Below are positions 37,269 to 50,500 of a DNA stretch of 64,000 bases, one piece after another. This stretch comes from Owenia fusiformis. Taxonomy: Eukaryota > Annelida > Polychaeta > Sabellida > Oweniidae. The stretch covers positions 52,223,885-52,287,884 of the forward strand of contig CAIIXF020000001.1 of the NCBI GenBank assembly GCA_903813345.2. Reading direction: 5' to 3'. A program made the position numbers and the translations under genes. Within the stretch, counting starts at the first letter, position 1; each line of letters begins with the position of its first letter. The notes beneath the pieces were generated by a model that did no database searches, was not told the DNA's origin, and saw nothing but the letters and a program-made list of their open reading frames with translations.

Positions 37269-37870
37269 AGGAATATTCCTTGCCAAACCATCTCTCTCCT
37301 CATATGGTAGCTATAACCATATATATGCTTGCCATGTTTAGCAAAACACGCAAAAATGTTTTGATATGGTCAAATTTGATCACTTAGAAATGTGATGCTC
37401 AATTCCAGTAAGCTGCCATCTTTTAAAAGTTCACACAGAAAGTGATGTCATCGACTCTCAACTTTGCATATAGCATTAGGTGAGGAGCAATTAAGAATTA
37501 CAAAACCGGCTAAATATTCTTTTTCAACTTTGTATCTTATTTAATCCTTCTGAAAATCTCTTTTTCTATTCTAAGTTGACAAGCCCTGAAAATATTTTTG
37601 CACAGAAAGTAATGATCACTTGTCTAGAAGTGATTTTGTGCTACTTTCCTATACTGTTATGGGCAAGGTTATAGAAGTTGAGATTTGATGACATCACTTC
37701 CTGCAAGAAATCTTAAAAGATGGCAGCTCAATGGAAATAAGCACTAGATTTTTAAATGATCAATATTGACCATATTAAAACATTTTCCCATGTTTTGCTA
37801 AATATGGAAACTATATATATGATTATAGCTACCATATCAAGAGAGAAAGGGTCTGGCAAGGAATATTCCT
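37269..37870. mobile_element. TTAA-target foldback element
   Basis: AGGAATATTCCTTGCCA at 37269 pairs with TGGCAAGGAATATTCCT ending at 37870. TTAA flanks both ends (37265-37268 and 37871-37874). Long inner pairing includes ATATGGTAGCTATAA/TTATAGCTACCATAT and GATGTCATCGACTCTCAACT/GTTGAGATTTGATGACATC. 602 bp, no transposase frame. Confidence 0.8.
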
Positions 37871-38550
37871 TTAAGGATCAAAATTCTAATGTGAAATCAC
37901 AATCCAGATGTCAATAAGATCATATAGTTAGATAAATCAAGAAAGTGACTCTTCCTATAACTTGCCATGTATTCTAGCCCTACCAACAATCATGATGCCA
38001 TCTATTTTTCTATTTATATGAAAAATGGTCAATTGTACAGCGAAAATTGAAATATTATCTTTAAATATAAGGAATGTACATGTGATTGATATTATTTTTT
38101 ATTTCAACCATGAACATAATATTGTTATTTGGTATTTGAATATTTAAATTTATTTTTCATTGCATTACATTGCCTAACTATGGCCTACATTAAGTACAAC
38201 TTTATGCCATATACACTCATAAATGGGTAAGCCTACAATACACATTTACAACTTTATAGCTTCATATATAGTATATACAAGCCTTTATTCATTAAATGTG
38301 CTAAAATTCAGTAGAACAATTCTACATCCATATACTCAGTGCATACATGAGGTAATCATACCTGTCAACCCATGTTTAAAATTGGGAAATGACAGATATG
38401 GGTACTCTATGTGAACATGCTCTGACCATCAGTAGTATATATACAGTACATACAACAACACAATGACATAACTTTTTAGACCCTTATATTTGATGGTAGA
38501 TATATTTCAGAAAGTGCCCTACTATATATCCATGATTATTCAACTCAATA

Positions 38551-38688
38551 GACCTTTCTTGTGAACCTTACTTATTTTAAAAGATGCTAGCGGATTTTTG
38601 GCTGGGGCTAAATTCTAGATACATGTATCTGGCCAATATATCCAAGTTTCTTGGGTGGAGCAAAATATAAAGGTTTAAAGGAAAGGTC
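38551..38688. mobile_element. Small hairpin MITE (TA flanks)
   Basis: GACCTTTCTTGTGAACC at the left pairs with GGTTTAAAGGAAAGGTC at the right, with TA outside both ends. 138 bp. Confidence 0.65.
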
Positions 38689-40920
38689 TATCCAACCAAT
38701 TGATCTTAACCATTTACAAAATATGATACAGATCTTATGAACACCTTTCATGAGCACTTCAAAAAAGAACTTTGAAAAGGTGAACAGCTGCTAGTCAGAC
38801 AATTTTAGCCATCAGTCCCAGTGGCATTCATATTAAACAGTTCTTACCATATATTTAAATACGTTCAGAGCATATGGAATATATAGAGTTTTTTAACAGG
38901 GAAAGATTGAATATGGATTTTATACGCGGTACCAATAAGATATTTCCAAAGGAACCGGAATATTGTATTGACTGAGGTATAAAACCCATATTCAATTCCC
39001 AACCAGGAAATATAAGCATTTTATCCTATGATATTGAATGAATGAAAATGTGAAATATACACATTCTGTACACCCAATCATTGTATCCTAATGGTCACTG
39101 TGCAAACAATAACAATCTTTGTGAGTTGATAAAAAATGATTTTTTACACAATTATGTTTCATTCTTTAAGCATTGATATCTAATACTAGTGCTACAAGTT
39201 GAACTTTAGTCACTCATTTTTTAACAATTAGTTGTTTAACATATATACATTTTATCTACCTTAACCTTTCAATGAGATAATACAATGATGCGTAACACTA
39301 TAAGGTACTTAATTGATAACATTACATGTACACATACACTTTACAAGTACTCTGTAAGTTAGATAACATTTTATAGAGCAATTCAGACTACAGGGTGTCC
39401 CCTGCATTATATTGTACATCACTACATTGTGGTAAATGTAGTACATACCGTAAAACCAGTCAAGTGAAATATCTTTATATTATCTTTTATTTATCTTTAT
39501 ATGAGGAACACCTTTACAAGTGGAACACCTAACAGTCCTGTGACCCACTGACTTAATGTTAATTAAACCAATGGAACACCTCTTAGTACCACACTTTTTA
39601 GCTGAACTATGGTCTTACCGTGGGTGTTCGACTAACAGAGATTTTACTGTATTGACATTTATGGAGGATGTGATTTAAGGATATGATTAATTTCTGAACA
39701 TACATGATAATCCTATTGTATATTTAATAATCACAATCAACAGATAACAAAGTGAGCAATATTATAATAACATATCCCACTGTTTTCCCACAACAATCAT
39801 TAGCACCTTAAACCTGGGTTTAGTCAACATAAATTACATCAAACACCTTAATATATAAATACAGATATATATATAACCTTAATAATACAATCCATATGTG
39901 AACATCCAAAGCACCAATGTTTATTAGACATGTCCCAAACACTATACAACACTTTTAGCATGTTTATAGTTTTGAGATGATCATTTATTCAACTATTTAT
40001 ATAAACAACCTGCTTACTCAAATGTTGAAATTGATGGCACAAAGGAACTCCAGTAGAGCACACATAACATTGCAGCACAGCCCTTTAACATTATAATGCA
40101 CAGTTTGATCAGATGTTTAACAATGAAATTCCCAACCCAACCTAATTTTTCCTGATAAAGGCACAAATTTTGGAAGGAAAAGAAATTGTAACCCTAAAAT
40201 TCCTGATAATTAAGCAATTCTGAAATTCTCAAACTTTTTCAGGGTGAGGAAAATGATTTTGGTTTCCTTTGACCTTTCCCCCTGATATGAGACTTGAAAC
40301 TTCACGAGTATGATCTCCTAGCAAGTTGGGGATCCATAAGAAATGATGATAAACTCAAAGTAAAAGTTTTGTAGTTCATGTCAATAACTTGAACATTTTC
40401 TCTTTCACTTCCTCAAAACAATGTACTTGCAATCCAAGACTTCAGTATTATAAGAGATAATATAACATTGCATTTCAAAAAGTGCAATGTCTTTAATTCA
40501 CACATAGCTAGGCAGGGTGTGTCCAGTGTCAGCCAATCCGAACACAGTATTTTATATAACTGCACTGCATTATACAACCAATAACACATTATTTGCTCCA
40601 CTCTTAGTAAGGTACATGTTAATCATAGTGTTTGGTAGTCTAGATTTTCCATAACAAGCTGACAGTATATAACCCTTATTATTTCAAACTCTTCCAGGAC
40701 ATAACATTATTGTAACAAAATATTCTCTCATCATTCCTAGTGTGTGCCGACCAAGGAAACTAAGTACAAAATACTAGACCTCAAATTCAGACCCAGTGAT
40801 ATGGTCACTGGAGATAAATATTCTTGATTTAGGAAGCTTTAACAGATGTGAGATCAAGCATGCCATCATTAAAAGTACTTGCCTCTAAGTCAAAACATAT
40901 TCATAAAACTAAAATGAACA

Positions 40921-41036
40921 AGGCATTAACATGCAAAATGTCACCACCATTTCTTACAGATGCCAACTGCTGACCGCCAATCATCGTCACAAAAAACGGA
41001 GACCATAACAATATGTCACCACTTTTTGGTGATGAC
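40921..41036 (+). repeat. Dispersed element of about 120-150 bp (further copies in ZMYND8 introns)
   Basis: AGGCATTAACATGCAAAATG, then TCACCACC, CTGACCGCC, GTCACAAAAA, ATGTCACCAC, GGTGATGAC. Same-orientation copies lie at about 46075-46200, 51481-51630 and 59437-59572. Ends are weakly inverted (TGTCACCACC against GGTGGTGACA), so it may be a short MITE. Confidence 0.75.
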
Positions 41037-41345
41037 AAAATGCAGAGCCATAAATCCATAGCCAGACCTTTGCATACTCACTTAGGAGAAACAAATGGAT
41101 AAATGTCCAGCTCATAGTACTAGGCTTTTCTGAATGCAGACGTTATGACATAACATCTTCCAGTGCAAGGATATTGTTCCTATATTGTGGCAGGGTATAA
41201 CAGTTATACCTCAGTACCTGTATGACAGCAATATATAGCACAGCGGTAAAAAACCGAACGCCAATTTGCGAACGTTCCGGATATTACGTTCGCCCTTGGT
41301 GTATATACATTATAAGGTTTACTGTCTACAGGACAAAACTGTCGC

Positions 41346-41564
41346 TCAATAAGGTCTCCCTTGATTGTTCCATCTTGGCATTCCTCTAGGATGAAACTGT
41401 TGTGTAAGCACCATAGATCGTGGGGGTACACCCATTTGTGGTGGTTGGGACCTCAGTAATGGGTACATCACAGACTGAACACCATTATTATTATTTGGTC
41501 CAAATTGCCCTTGTTGCATGATGGGGCCTACTAGGCGTGGTCCCATGTTCGCCATGGAAACCTG
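41346..41564 (-). CDS. ZMYND8: ZMYND8 last coding exon
   Basis: 73 codons including TGA at 41346, rich in Met, Gln, Pro, Gly and Arg ([20 protein letters not shown], ending [11 protein letters not shown]). The acceptor is TTCCAGCAG|GTTTCC, a NAGNAG tandem site, so one Gln may be included or omitted. The vertebrate ending differs. Confidence 0.8.
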   Translation of the reverse strand, partial: QVSMANMGPRLVGPIMQQGQFGPNNNNGVQSVMYPLLRSQPPQMGVPPRSMVLTQQFHPRGMPRWNNQGRPY

Positions 41565-44500
41565 CTGGAAATAAAATCCAAAGCTGAGTGAATTATTTTG
41601 TTTGAATACAAAATGAATAGACGTTTCTGATAAATCGTGCCATCTTTTGATCCATCAGAGAAACCACAATATATTGGCTAGATTGATGGTGTCATAGGTT
41701 GTACTTTTATAAAATTAGCAAAAAGTTAATACCATTTTTGAATGGGCAGTTTACTACCTACAACCAATGACATCATCAATCTAGCCAATAAGTAATAGTT
41801 TCCCTGATAAATCAAAAGATGGCACGATTTATCGGAAACGTCTATTGGGTTCAATTTCTCTTTAATTGAGTTGATAGTTGGAATAAACTAGTTTTTAAAT
41901 GTCACCAATATGCAAACTATAAAATACTTTCATAATTGTAGAAGATTTTGCAAGACAAAAATCATAATCAGCTGAACTAATTGTCAAAACTGAAATTATC
42001 ATTTTCATGCATGGAAATTTAAAATTTGATAGATGACCTTGAGCAAATTGAGAAAAATCAAAATTTTTATGAATTAAGGTTACATTCATTTGATTCTAAA
42101 TATAGACTAATATGCCTATATTTCCATAGGTCCCTACTATTATAGCTTTCAAAAGATGAAAAATGGCAGCATTTGGTGGAAATGGGAGCTGGGACAAATT
42201 ATGTAAATTACCTGTATAGAGCCCATACAATTATTATCATGAAAGACAAGATAGAAGGAGGAACAAACCAATTTATGGAAGGATGGGCAGCTCAATAGGC
42301 TCATAAGGTGAGCCAAAAAACAATACAGATTACTGACATAAATGTCTCTAGCTTTGAAAGTGACATAAAAAAGCAAAGCGTGTTTATAAAATCCTTAATT
42401 CTAACATAAATATGCATGGTGATTGGATTTATGCATTTCCAATATTTCAAATATTTTCTAAAAATCTCAGAGGCAATTGAAACATTATTATTCATTATCA
42501 TAAACCAACCTCACGGGGTACCATCGAATAATTTTGGCAACGTACCGGAGAACGACATTTTACTAAGAAATGGCAATAATTTAGCACAATATATTTTTTA
42601 ACTAGAATTCTATTTTGATTTTGACAAAAGTAAGTATTCCATGCAATAACTATTTCATTCATGAGTTTGTAGGAATTCTGTTGGAACCCATTTCTGATCA
42701 AGTACGAAGTTATTGAAATCGGCACAGATGGACTTTACTCCGAAAGATGGTTTTTCGATTATAACTTTTCACAACATTTAAGTATAGACTTTTGAAAAAA
42801 GTACAGAATTCAATAGTCCTTATACTTTTGAATAATTCTGTTATTTCTGATTCACACGACTCTGATTTGTTTAATTAAAAAAAAAGTTTTAAAAATATTA
42901 CTTAGGAACGTAACCGGAGCTGGGAACGTAACCGGAGCAGATCAGTTGAATTATTTAATCAAAAAAATTAAATTATATGATTTAAAGCACATATATTAAT
43001 TTAAAAACATACGGGATTGTTCGAATGCGTATTATATGCTTTAAATCATATATTTTATTTTTTTAAATTATATAATTCAACTGATCTGCTCCGGTTACGT
43101 TCCCAGCTCCGGTTACGTTCCTAAGTAATATTTTTAAAACTTTTTTTTAATTAAACAAATCAGAGTCGTGTGAATCAGAAATAACGTTTATGCAATAGTA
43201 TAAGGACTATTCTGAACTTTTTTCAAAAGTCTATACTTAAATGTTGTAAAAAGTTATAATCGAAAAACCATCTTTCGGAGTAAAGTCCGACTGCACCGAT
43301 TTCAATAACTTCGTACTTGATCAGAACTGGGTTCCAACAGAATTCCTACAAACTCATGAATGAAATAGCCATTGCATGGAATACTTACTTTTGTCAAAAT
43401 CAAAGTAGAACTCCAGTTAAAAAATATATTGTGCTAAATTATTGCCATTTCTTAGTAAAATGTCGTTCTCCGGTACGTTGCCAAAATTATTCGATGGTAC
43501 CCCGTGAACCTACAAAGAAATAAAATAGGCCCATGAGATTTAAGCAAAGAAAATTGCCAAAAGGCCCCAATGCCCAATGTAGTAGTCTATGTTTGATGGT
43601 GTAGGCTATTTACCTGAGGATTGACAAAGATTGTAGCGTTGTTGGGTTGTGTGTTGTAAACTAGGCCACCACCCTCATTCTGTAACACACATACACACAA
43701 TTTCGCTAAAAAGCTACAATTCATTTATTTCCAAGAATTTTTCCTGGAGTCAGAACTTCTACAGTTCATCTACTGATCTATTAATTTCATATTGATTTTC
43801 ATTCATTATTGCATTTGATAATTATATTGTATAAATCATGTCACAGGTAAACACCATGCACATTTAAAGCTCCATGCACAAAACAGGACACATATACTTA
43901 ATATATACAAGCTAGTGCTTTTAGTTTTTTAAGTACTTATATAGGATCACACCGGAATAGCCTGACTACGGTTAAGTCAGATACCGTTGTCACAAATGGC
44001 GGACATAGCTGCTGCTTCAACTGGTTTATCACTTGGTGCTCATTTCATGGGATTTTATCGTCGCTAATCTGTGCATGCATTAAGCTCTTGTGAAAATGTA
44101 TTATATGAAATCCCATTTTCGATTACAAATTAGGTCGTAAATCGCCACAATAAAGCATCTTCCATATCGTCAATGACAACGGAATCTGAATGTGAGTAAT
44201 TTAGAAAGACAACGGCATATGGTAATTACAGTGTCCGTATCTCATTTTGATTGGTTAAATTAAAGTCTTTATTTCGATGGTACAACATTATTAACTGTGC
44301 AATGAGTATTAAGACACTTTGATTGATTGTTGTTCCAAAGGAATTTAGTCTAGGTGCTCTTTAAACATACAATTCATGAAAATCTAAGTAAAGCGACGGT
44401 TATGTCTGCCATTTGTGACAACGGTATCTGACTTTACCGTAGTCAGGCTATTCCGGGGTGAGGATAGAATACTGTCGAATACAACAATAAGAGTAGTACA

Positions 44501-47500
44501 ATGTATTGGCCAATTGACCTATAAGTCGAAAAAGGGGACAGTGTCCAAATGTGAACAGATGTGGAAAAACTAAGTTAATTCCATTCTAAGTTTAACCCCC
44601 CTCTCTGTCTATATGATGAACTCAATGTATTAACTTGCACTTCACTATTTTTCAAATATCAACATCCTTCACCTATGAAATCGTCATTGTACCCCCTTGA
44701 ACAATTCTTGATATTTAGACACCATCCCTAACTGCAGTTTCATGACCCCCATTAAAATGGGCCTACCCAGTTGACACGGTGTCCAAAACAACCTGACCCA
44801 ATGCTAATGTAAGTCAGAGTACAAAAACAGCTGATATACCAAAGTAAAATTCCTTTGGAAAAGAACAGTAATAAATCGTCACACATTATTTTGCACACAC
44901 ATGCATAAACACGTTTATTATCTCACTGCTATGTTTCTCATATCCTGATTCTGTGATATTTCAGATTGAGAGTTCCCATATAGGAACAAATGAGTCATTT
45001 TGAAAGTATTTCCAACACTTTGTTTTATTTGTCCATTCATATATTATGTACCCAATCAGAAACACAACAGTGAATAATAAAACAAATATTTCGTTCTATT
45101 TTTGGGAAATACCCGAGTCATTTGTGAGTTATATTTGCCTTGAACCGTGCAGAATATTACTTGTAAAAATTGTGGTGAGGTATTCCCCTTATAGATTGAA
45201 ATATGTAAATCACATCACAACACATGCATTAAAGGAAAATAATTAAAATAGGAAACAAACACGAAAAGTATGAATACCAATTTTCAAAAATGATTCCATA
45301 CAACCACAATTGTGACAATACAAACAAATATTGGTAAATCCCTAAAATGAAATATAATTCCGACCTGTTGTGGAGGAGGATGTAATGGGGGTTGTTGAGT
45401 GGGTTCTCCATCTGCCTGTCCCCCCTGCTCCCCCTGGGTTCCACCCTGGGTGCAGGTGGCCATGTGTTTAGGCCAGTGAGACTGCTGACAGGGGTAATCA
45501 CAGTAGCTGGTGTTCCAGCAACAGTAGAAGATTGCCTCTTTACCACAATTGGCACACTGAAATCAAAAATGTTTCATCATGATCAATCATCAACCATTTG
45601 CAGCCACATTCGTTTCATCAATACAAAAACACCACTATAGGACCAGACAAATGTTTGGATTAGAGGTGTTCACATTTCTCAAATATCTGCGTCAGTGAGG
45701 ATAACAAACTTGAGACAAAGAAAAGTGTTCCCATTGATATTTTACGATAAACAGTATTATTCTTTATATTTCACTTCTCAACTCTTTTCACTAACAAACC
45801 TTATGAATAGATACTTTGGGTATTTTCCCGGAATCAGAAAAATATTGGTTAAAACTTGACATCTAGATCAAATCAAAGTGTTTATTTCATTTTTTAAATA
45901 TTCTGACTAACCCATTGTTTTTTCTTAGTTTCCTCAACAGCTTGCTCCAGCTCTTTATCAAACATACTGCGCATATTGTTCAGGGAACGCTGTTTGTCAT
46001 TCTCTAGGTTTGCCCTCATCTCAATTATTGTAAGCTCTGAAAGAAAAAAGAACCATCAGTGTAATATTTGACAAGGCATTAACATGTAAAATGCCACAAC
46101 CTGCCATTTGTTACAGACACCAACCGCTGAACGCTGAACACTGACTGCCATCAAGAAAAAAAGTTAAGAGACTATAACAATAATACAACTTGAGACAATC
46201 TTTTTTATTTGCATGTTTTGTCTATTTCTGTATATCTCCATTTTGGAAGGATAAACTTTCACAGTTAGGGAAGGTAAGGGCATGGGCTTTCACTTATCTA
46301 GTTGAAAGCCCATGGTAAGGGTTTTCTTATTGCGTACAATAACATTATGCCCATGAGCTTATAGTTTCATTACTTGCATACCTGCATTGTGCTTGAACTC
46401 CAAAAGTTCTTGCTGAAATGCCCATTGCATTTTCTCAATCTCTTGTTTGAAGTGTACACTGGCAGCGTTTGACTGTACAACATCAGTGTACATTTCAGCC
46501 ATGGCTTGCTTCAAAGCACCAGTCACCTAACAACATATTGTCAGATGATATTATTTCCATCTATTTTTATCATTCAATTTTTTGTACACTGGACAAAGGC
46601 CTATGCTTTACTTCTACGGCAAGTATAGAAAATTTTTGATTTTTTACGTTAAAATATGAGTTGTCTTCCCGTATTCACATCATGTAAACTTATATTAACT
46701 CTAAGTTCTTTTCTGCCATTCGTTTTCAAATGATAGTGATCCTTTGCTACAACTGAATTATTTTAAAACTATTGCAAGTCTGCAAAGTCATACATACTTT
46801 GTCTGCATATTTGTCAACACAGATGGGTGGTTGTGTCATAAGCTGCACGTCTGCCATACTTGGCTTGGTCTGGAAAATAACCACAAAGGTAAGAGACATG
46901 GTTCACTAACTGAATAAACTGAATCTGGATTATTCTGATGATTTTTCTGTTGTTCCTTTACGATCAGTTTTGATTAAGTTACATCTATATTGTACGAATC
47001 ATGATATTCTTTATTTGTTTCTATGTAAGATGGTGTTCTACCCTAGTATCACTCCTAATTTTGGATGATCCCATAGTATTTTAGTCATCAATTGTTATCT
47101 GAACTTGGGGTCAATGCATCTATTTACCTTAGCAACATCAGGGGTGATTCTTTTATTGTCACCACTTGCCTTGGGATCCTGCATATAGAAAGGTTACAAT
47201 TTAAAGTTAATATTCCTATGAATGTTCCCATTTACCAACTGTGTTCAGACTCTTTCATACTTTGGTGAAAATGTAACACATTAAAATCCTTTCTCATATC
47301 TCTTATAATACAACAAATGAAAGTTCTACAATATACTGTGTAGGACCAGCTACAATATTACAAAATTCATAGAATGAACCAAATATGCAAATGAAGGCGA
47401 TTCCCTGGTGACTTACTTGTAGACCCTGTGTAATGTTAGTTAGTTTTTGGATTGAACTCTGGTGAATCTGTTGCTCCATTTGCTTGCCATGAATAGACTG

Positions 47501-50500
47501 TGGTGGGGTCTGAGCTTGACCTAGTGCCTTAGCCTGCCCCATGCTGCCAGGTTGCACCTTTGTCAAACTCAAAGCTGGTGATGCATTCCCTCCTGGTTTG
47601 GGAAGGATTGGTTGCAGGGACTGAACCTGTGACTGAAGAGATTGCACTATGGTTTTCTTTATGAGAGACCTGAAAAGTGATGCCAAGGTTATTTTATGAG
47701 AAATCTAAAAAGGGAACATCATGGTTTTGTTCAAGAGAAATCTGACTGCACAATGGTATACTTGTGAAATAGATAGCAGGGTTGGTTTTCAAGAAATGAC
47801 AAATCTTTAATGTACAGTAGTTTATGCTCACATTTTAGTTGCCTTTTCTTTTTCTGCTTCTCGTTGAAGTCTTTTCTGTTGCCACTTCTCTCCATTATTC
47901 AGTTTCTGCTCATCATTTTTTGTACTTGGGCTAGGGCTGGATTTTTTATCTGCAGTCAATATATCTTCTGGAAGTGGTGAGGATTTTTTGGCAATTTTCA
48001 TTGGTGGCTGAGGAGATTCTGAGCTGGTTTCCATGTCAATAACTAAGTGATCAGGGTCAGAATCTTCAGATTCTTCTTCTGCTTCGATCACAAACTTTCC
48101 AGCTTGGTGTTTTTCGGATTTATTTTCAGCTTCGATCACAGACTTTTCAGCAACTTGTTTTTCAGGTTTATCTCCAGCTTCAAGTTTATCAATTTGCTGT
48201 GTGTAAGCATTGTCTTTCAGTTTTGGATTTTCAGGGTTTGACGAATCAGTTGGTTTTGTGTTTGAATCAACAGCTTGTGCTAATTCTGAGTCAGTTTTAG
48301 GTTCATCAACCTCCATGTGCTCAACTGCATTGTCATTAGTAATGGAAGTTAGCTCCTCAGGTTGAGGACTTTTGTTTGATTTACTGGTTTCTACAGGGGG
48401 AGAGGTTTTCTGATTTGGAGGTTCCTTTGGGTTTAAGCTCATGGGTGATTCTGTTGTGTCAGTTGTTTCAGGTGGGATCTCTTCAATTGTTTCAGGCATG
48501 TTCTCACTTACAGCTGTGACAGGTTGTTCACTAGCAAGGGATGCACTCTCTGATGAGCTTTGCTCAACAAGGTCGGTCGTCAATTTTTCTGGAGATGATT
48601 CTGGGGAACCCAAAGTAGCATCCTCTTCTGGAACATACAGTGTAATTTTTTATTTGGTATATTCATTAGTTAGATTTTCTAAAAAGAATTCAAAAATGTA
48701 TACTGTAATACTTGACAGTAAAACTATTTAATTTTTAAAATTACACAAAAAATTGACTACAGAAACTGCAATGAGATCTGTTCCAATTATTTTTTAAAGA
48801 ATCAAACAAATATCTTATAAATTTTATCCTTAAAGCTCCACATTCAGTGCGACTTTCAAGATTTAGACTGAGGCAGCAAAAGTGAGGCTTTTTAACTATT
48901 TGAGTGAGGAAAGTAGGTGCAGATAAGTGAGGTGCTACCCATATATTAATGTTGCGAAATATTTTTTTCAAAGTATTAGAGAAACATTTAAACAAAACTA
49001 GACAACAGAATTTTATGATAAAGAGGAGATATCTTGAAAGAAATCAAGTATATCATTTCCAGGGTTATTTTATCGTGAAAAAGAAAGAACAAAAGAAGCA
49101 TGCTAAAAACCTTTGTGTGCAGTACCACTACTATTGCTGTGTTCTGATTCCTCAGAGGATGTCTCCCCAGGTGTAGAAGCCTCAGAGTCTTCTTCCTCAA
49201 GTGATGCTTCTTCGCTGTCAACTTCACCCTTAAAATGAATCAAGTTCAAAAGTAATTCACTCAAACTGGTGGTACATGTAGATCATCATTTATAAGTATA
49301 AGAAAGAACAAAAAATTGAAAGAAATAACGCTATTTCAATACAGTTCAATGTAAAAGGAACAATTAATAGAAGAATAAAGTCTAAGTGAGATATCAGATG
49401 TTTGGCAAGATCCTAGAGGAAGATCACAGAATTGGTATTACTTGGAATGTCTGGTTTAATATACCTGGTCACTATCTCCACTCATGCCAAGCTTGGCCTT
49501 GCATGATGCTATCGTCTTCTGGAGATTTTCATGGAATTTATCTGCCTTTGGGGGTGTCTTAGTAAGGTCAATACTAGGCCTGATGGTCACATCATCGTCA
49601 TCTTCAGAGTCAATGTCTGCAGGAGTGACAGGCCTTTCTGGATCTGGGGTTGCAGGTAATGCCTCAATAACTGCTCTATTGTCTGTAGATTTAGATTCTG
49701 AATCAGTTTTTATTGTGTTAGAGTCAGTTGGCTTTGTTGGATTTCTCTCTTTATTATCTTTAGATTCTGCCTTGCTTGGGTTAACTTGAGGGTTGGTAAT
49801 AGATTCTGTGTTCTCAATGGAAGATGTTTTTTGATCAATAGCACCAAATGTCCCTGAAATATTTTTTGATTCAACTAAAGATGGCTCTGTATTCAAAGTC
49901 TCTTTTTCATGTTTGACCACCTCACTTTCAGTCTTCACATCCCCACTTTTAGATCTAGTGGCTTTTCTTTCAGATTTTGTGTGTACAGGCTTGGTGATTT
50001 CCTTATCAGTCTCAGATGAATTATCAACACTTTCAGTTTCACTTTTAATTCTGTCTTTACCTATACTATTGCCTGCAAAAACAGTTTCTGATTTACTAAC
50101 ATCAGTTGATGAATTGGTGTCTAATTTCATAAACCTCCTTCTCTTGGAGAGTGGTGATCTTAAATCAGTTTTATCTGATGAGCTCTTAAGCACTTTCTTC
50201 AGCACAACTTTGGCTGCTTTTACACTGGAAGACTCCTGTACTGGGGAGATTAATTTTCCTTTCACAGATGACAGATCACTGGGAGAATGCACCTGCTTCC
50301 TCTTGGATTTCTGGGGAGATTTCTGGATTCTGTTGTAAGAGTAAGGGTAGTCACTGTCATAGGGAGTTCTGTAAGGGTAGTAAGCGAATGGCCCAAACTT
50401 CTCTCTGGAAAGATATTAAACGCTGCACATGTACGTGTTGCATAGAAATGTAACTATCTTAAGGTAACCAGACAGAATATCATACAAATTACTTTTACAA

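Larger units (their letters stand above)
37875..41345 (-). other. Region downstream of ZMYND8, probably including its 3'UTR
   Basis: AT-rich with no recognisable ORF. It includes a small TA-flanked hairpin (38551-38688) and one copy of the AGGCATTAACATGCAAAATG dispersed element (40921-41036). Several minus-strand AATAAA words occur but none stands out, so the 3' end of the ZMYND8 transcript cannot be fixed. Confidence 0.5.

Noticed and set aside
42498-43523. Two similar ORFs (minus 42498-42725, plus 43317-43523) that look like paralogous proteins
   Set aside because: They are the two arms of one palindromic element read outward; the similarity comes from DNA symmetry.
48047-50338. Plus-strand ORFs opposite ZMYND8 exons (including a 141-codon one)
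   Set aside because: They are antisense shadows of the Ser/Glu-rich coding exons; the minus-strand frame has splice sites and homology.
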